This document shows, piece after piece, positions 5,507 to 5,820 of a DNA stretch of 5,820 bases (its first letter is position 1; each line of letters begins with the position of its first letter). Origin of the DNA: Anaerolineales bacterium (GTDB lineage: Bacteria; Chloroflexota; Anaerolineae; Anaerolineales; UBA4823). The DNA lies in the NCBI GenBank assembly GCA_020853835.1, contig JADYYC010000260.1, positions 1 through 5,820 of the forward strand, written 5' to 3'. The position numbers were made by a program, and so were the translations under genes. The notes beneath the pieces were generated by a model. It did no database searches and was not told where the DNA came from. It saw only the letters and a list, made by a program, of their open reading frames with translations.

Positions 5507-5589
5507 GTCATTTCGACGAACACAGCGAGGAGAAATCTTGGATAGCGAAAATCAGGATTTCTCACCGCCTGGCGGCGGTTCGAAATGAC
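5507..5589 (+). repeat. 83-bp palindromic repeat element, copy 3
   Basis: Both outer arms (GTCATTTCGA, TCGAAATGAC) are intact, and CCC and GGG on the flanks extend the stem to 13 bp. The inner stem GAGAAATC/GATTTCTC and the ACCGCC-TGGC-GGCGGT side hairpin are identical to the other copies. The loop (about 5541-5552) is AT-rich, unlike copy 2. Confidence 0.85.
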
Positions 5590-5599
5590 GGGGTGCGGG

Positions 5600-5614
5600 A
5601 GACTTCCGAAGTCT
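5600..5614. repeat. AGACTTCCGAAGTCT palindrome, single copy
   Basis: Identical to 3699-3713. Six-base arms AGACTT and AAGTCT flank CCG. It is followed by TAAAAAT and then the inverted ACACAGATT repeat, so the pair palindrome plus ACACAGATT repeat is a composite unit that occurs on both sides of the PP-loop gene in opposite orientation. Confidence 0.7.
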
Positions 5615-5621
5615 TAAAAAT

Positions 5622-5655
5622 CTCGATCTGTGTGAATCTGTGGAAATCTGTGTCC
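5622..5655 (-). repeat. ACACAGATT...CACACAGAT repeat, copy 2 (inverted)
   Basis: Its complement matches 3659-3692 at 31 of 34 bases. On the plus strand it reads CTCGATCTGTGTGAATC and onward to CTGTGTCC. It ends the repeat cluster before the GCGCGCTCCCTCACCCC fragment next to the insertion-sequence end. Confidence 0.75.
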
Positions 5656-5764
5656 AAACGAGGGGGTTCGACGCGCGCTCCCTCACCCCTCCCGGGGCTG
5701 TCCAGAAAGAACTGCTAGACAGCCCCGAAATGGGCTTTAGGGGGCAAAAATGGGCGAAGACAAA

Positions 5765-5794
5765 AAAACTGGGGGTACTCACCCCGCCAGTTTT
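5765..5794 (-). terminator. Terminator-like hairpin behind the transposase frame
   Basis: AAAACTGG (5765-5772) pairs perfectly with CCAGTTTT (5787-5794), with an inner GGG/CCC pairing and a CG bulge. On the minus strand the stem runs into seven Ts (complement of 5762-5768), the form of an intrinsic terminator. It overlaps the stop codon of the leftward frame. On the plus strand only four Ts follow. Confidence 0.55.
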
Positions 5795-5820
5795 CGCATA
5801 TTATGGGCAATGCATACCAA
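5779..5820 (-). CDS. C-terminal tail of a probable DDE transposase (partial)
   Basis: Reading leftward from the window edge gives LVCIAHNMRKLAG and then TGA (5781-5779). The pattern hydrophobic-Cys-x-Ala-His-Asn-x-x-Lys-Leu near the C-terminus is typical of DDE transposases of the IS1182/IS4-like kind, in which such a helix closes the catalytic domain. Only 13 codons are visible, so the call depends on this motif together with the terminator-like hairpin and the terminal GGGGCTGTC hairpin lying in the order expected for the 3' side of an insertion sequence. Confidence 0.5.
   Translation of the reverse strand: MVCIAHNMRKLAG

Larger units (their letters stand above)
5694..5820 (-). mobile_element. 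Right end of a probable insertion sequence (truncated by window)
   Basis: The end begins with GGGGCTGTC (5694-5702), a sequence type typical of insertion-sequence termini; its complement GACAGCCCC at 5718-5726 makes a terminal hairpin, helped by an inner CAG/CTG pairing. About 50 bases further in lie a terminator-like hairpin and a minus-strand reading frame that ends like a DDE transposase. The sequence just outside, CCCTCACCCCTCCC, looks like a cut member of the CCCTCACCCC repeat family, suggesting insertion into a repeat. The family is uncertain, perhaps IS1182-like. The other end and any target duplication are outside the window. Confidence 0.5.

Noticed and set aside
5507..5589. The 83-bp element as a tRNA (GTCATTT/AAATGAC could be a seven-bp acceptor stem and GGTTCGAAA resembles a T-loop)
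   Set aside because: The TTCGA runs straight into the 3' acceptor strand, so there is no T-stem, and there is no D-arm or anticodon arm of the right size.
5552..5782. Minus-strand 76-codon open frame
   Set aside because: It runs through copy 3 of the 83-bp element, the palindrome, the 34-bp repeat and the insertion-sequence end, so its sequence is explained by repeats.
5803..5820. Plus-strand ATG giving MGNAYQ at the window edge, as a transposase start
   Set aside because: No Shine-Dalgarno, and only six codons. The minus-strand reading ends in a transposase-like AHNMRKL tail and is followed by a matching terminator-like hairpin, which explains the region better.

Overview
GC-rich bacterial chromosome with three complete genes, separated by two intergenic stretches packed with short repeats, and the end of a probable insertion sequence at the right edge. 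The combination of a full-length MprF-type protein, a META-type lipoprotein and abundant GTCATTTCGA and CCCTCACCCC/CCCTCTCCC repeats would fit a soil, water or sludge bacterium such as a member of the Chloroflexota. This is an inference from style of content; no taxonomic marker is present.

Layout. 24-2723 (+) encodes an 899-residue bifunctional MprF protein: a multi-pass membrane flippase/synthase joined to a cytosolic aminoacyl-phosphatidylglycerol synthase domain. It converges on a 156-residue META/HslJ-like lipoprotein at 2764-3234 (-), with only 40 bases between the stop codons. The lipoprotein has a clear Shine-Dalgarno sequence and a plausible promoter. Both proteins act at the cell envelope, but opposite strands mean they are not an operon. 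3235-3783 holds no gene after the lipoprotein promoter; it is a mosaic of four repeat families. 3784-5154 (+) encodes a 456-residue asparagine-synthetase-like PP-loop ATPase without the glutaminase half, preceded by a TATAAT box so close to the ATG that the mRNA may be nearly leaderless. 5155-5693 is again repeats of the same four families, mostly in inverted orientation relative to the upstream set. From 5694 an insertion-sequence end begins: a terminal hairpin, a minus-strand terminator-like hairpin, and the last 13 codons of a probable transposase reading leftward.

The most notable non-coding signal is an element of exactly 83 bp present in three full copies (3363-3445 inverted, 5354-5436, 5507-5589). 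Its arms are strongly conserved and its central loop varies. It folds into an outer stem, an inner stem and a side hairpin. The PP-loop gene is thus an island between inverted repeat clusters, which is a recombination-prone arrangement. No convincing new multi-gene system is visible. The best candidates for novelty are the 83-bp element and the atypical stand-alone PP-loop enzyme.
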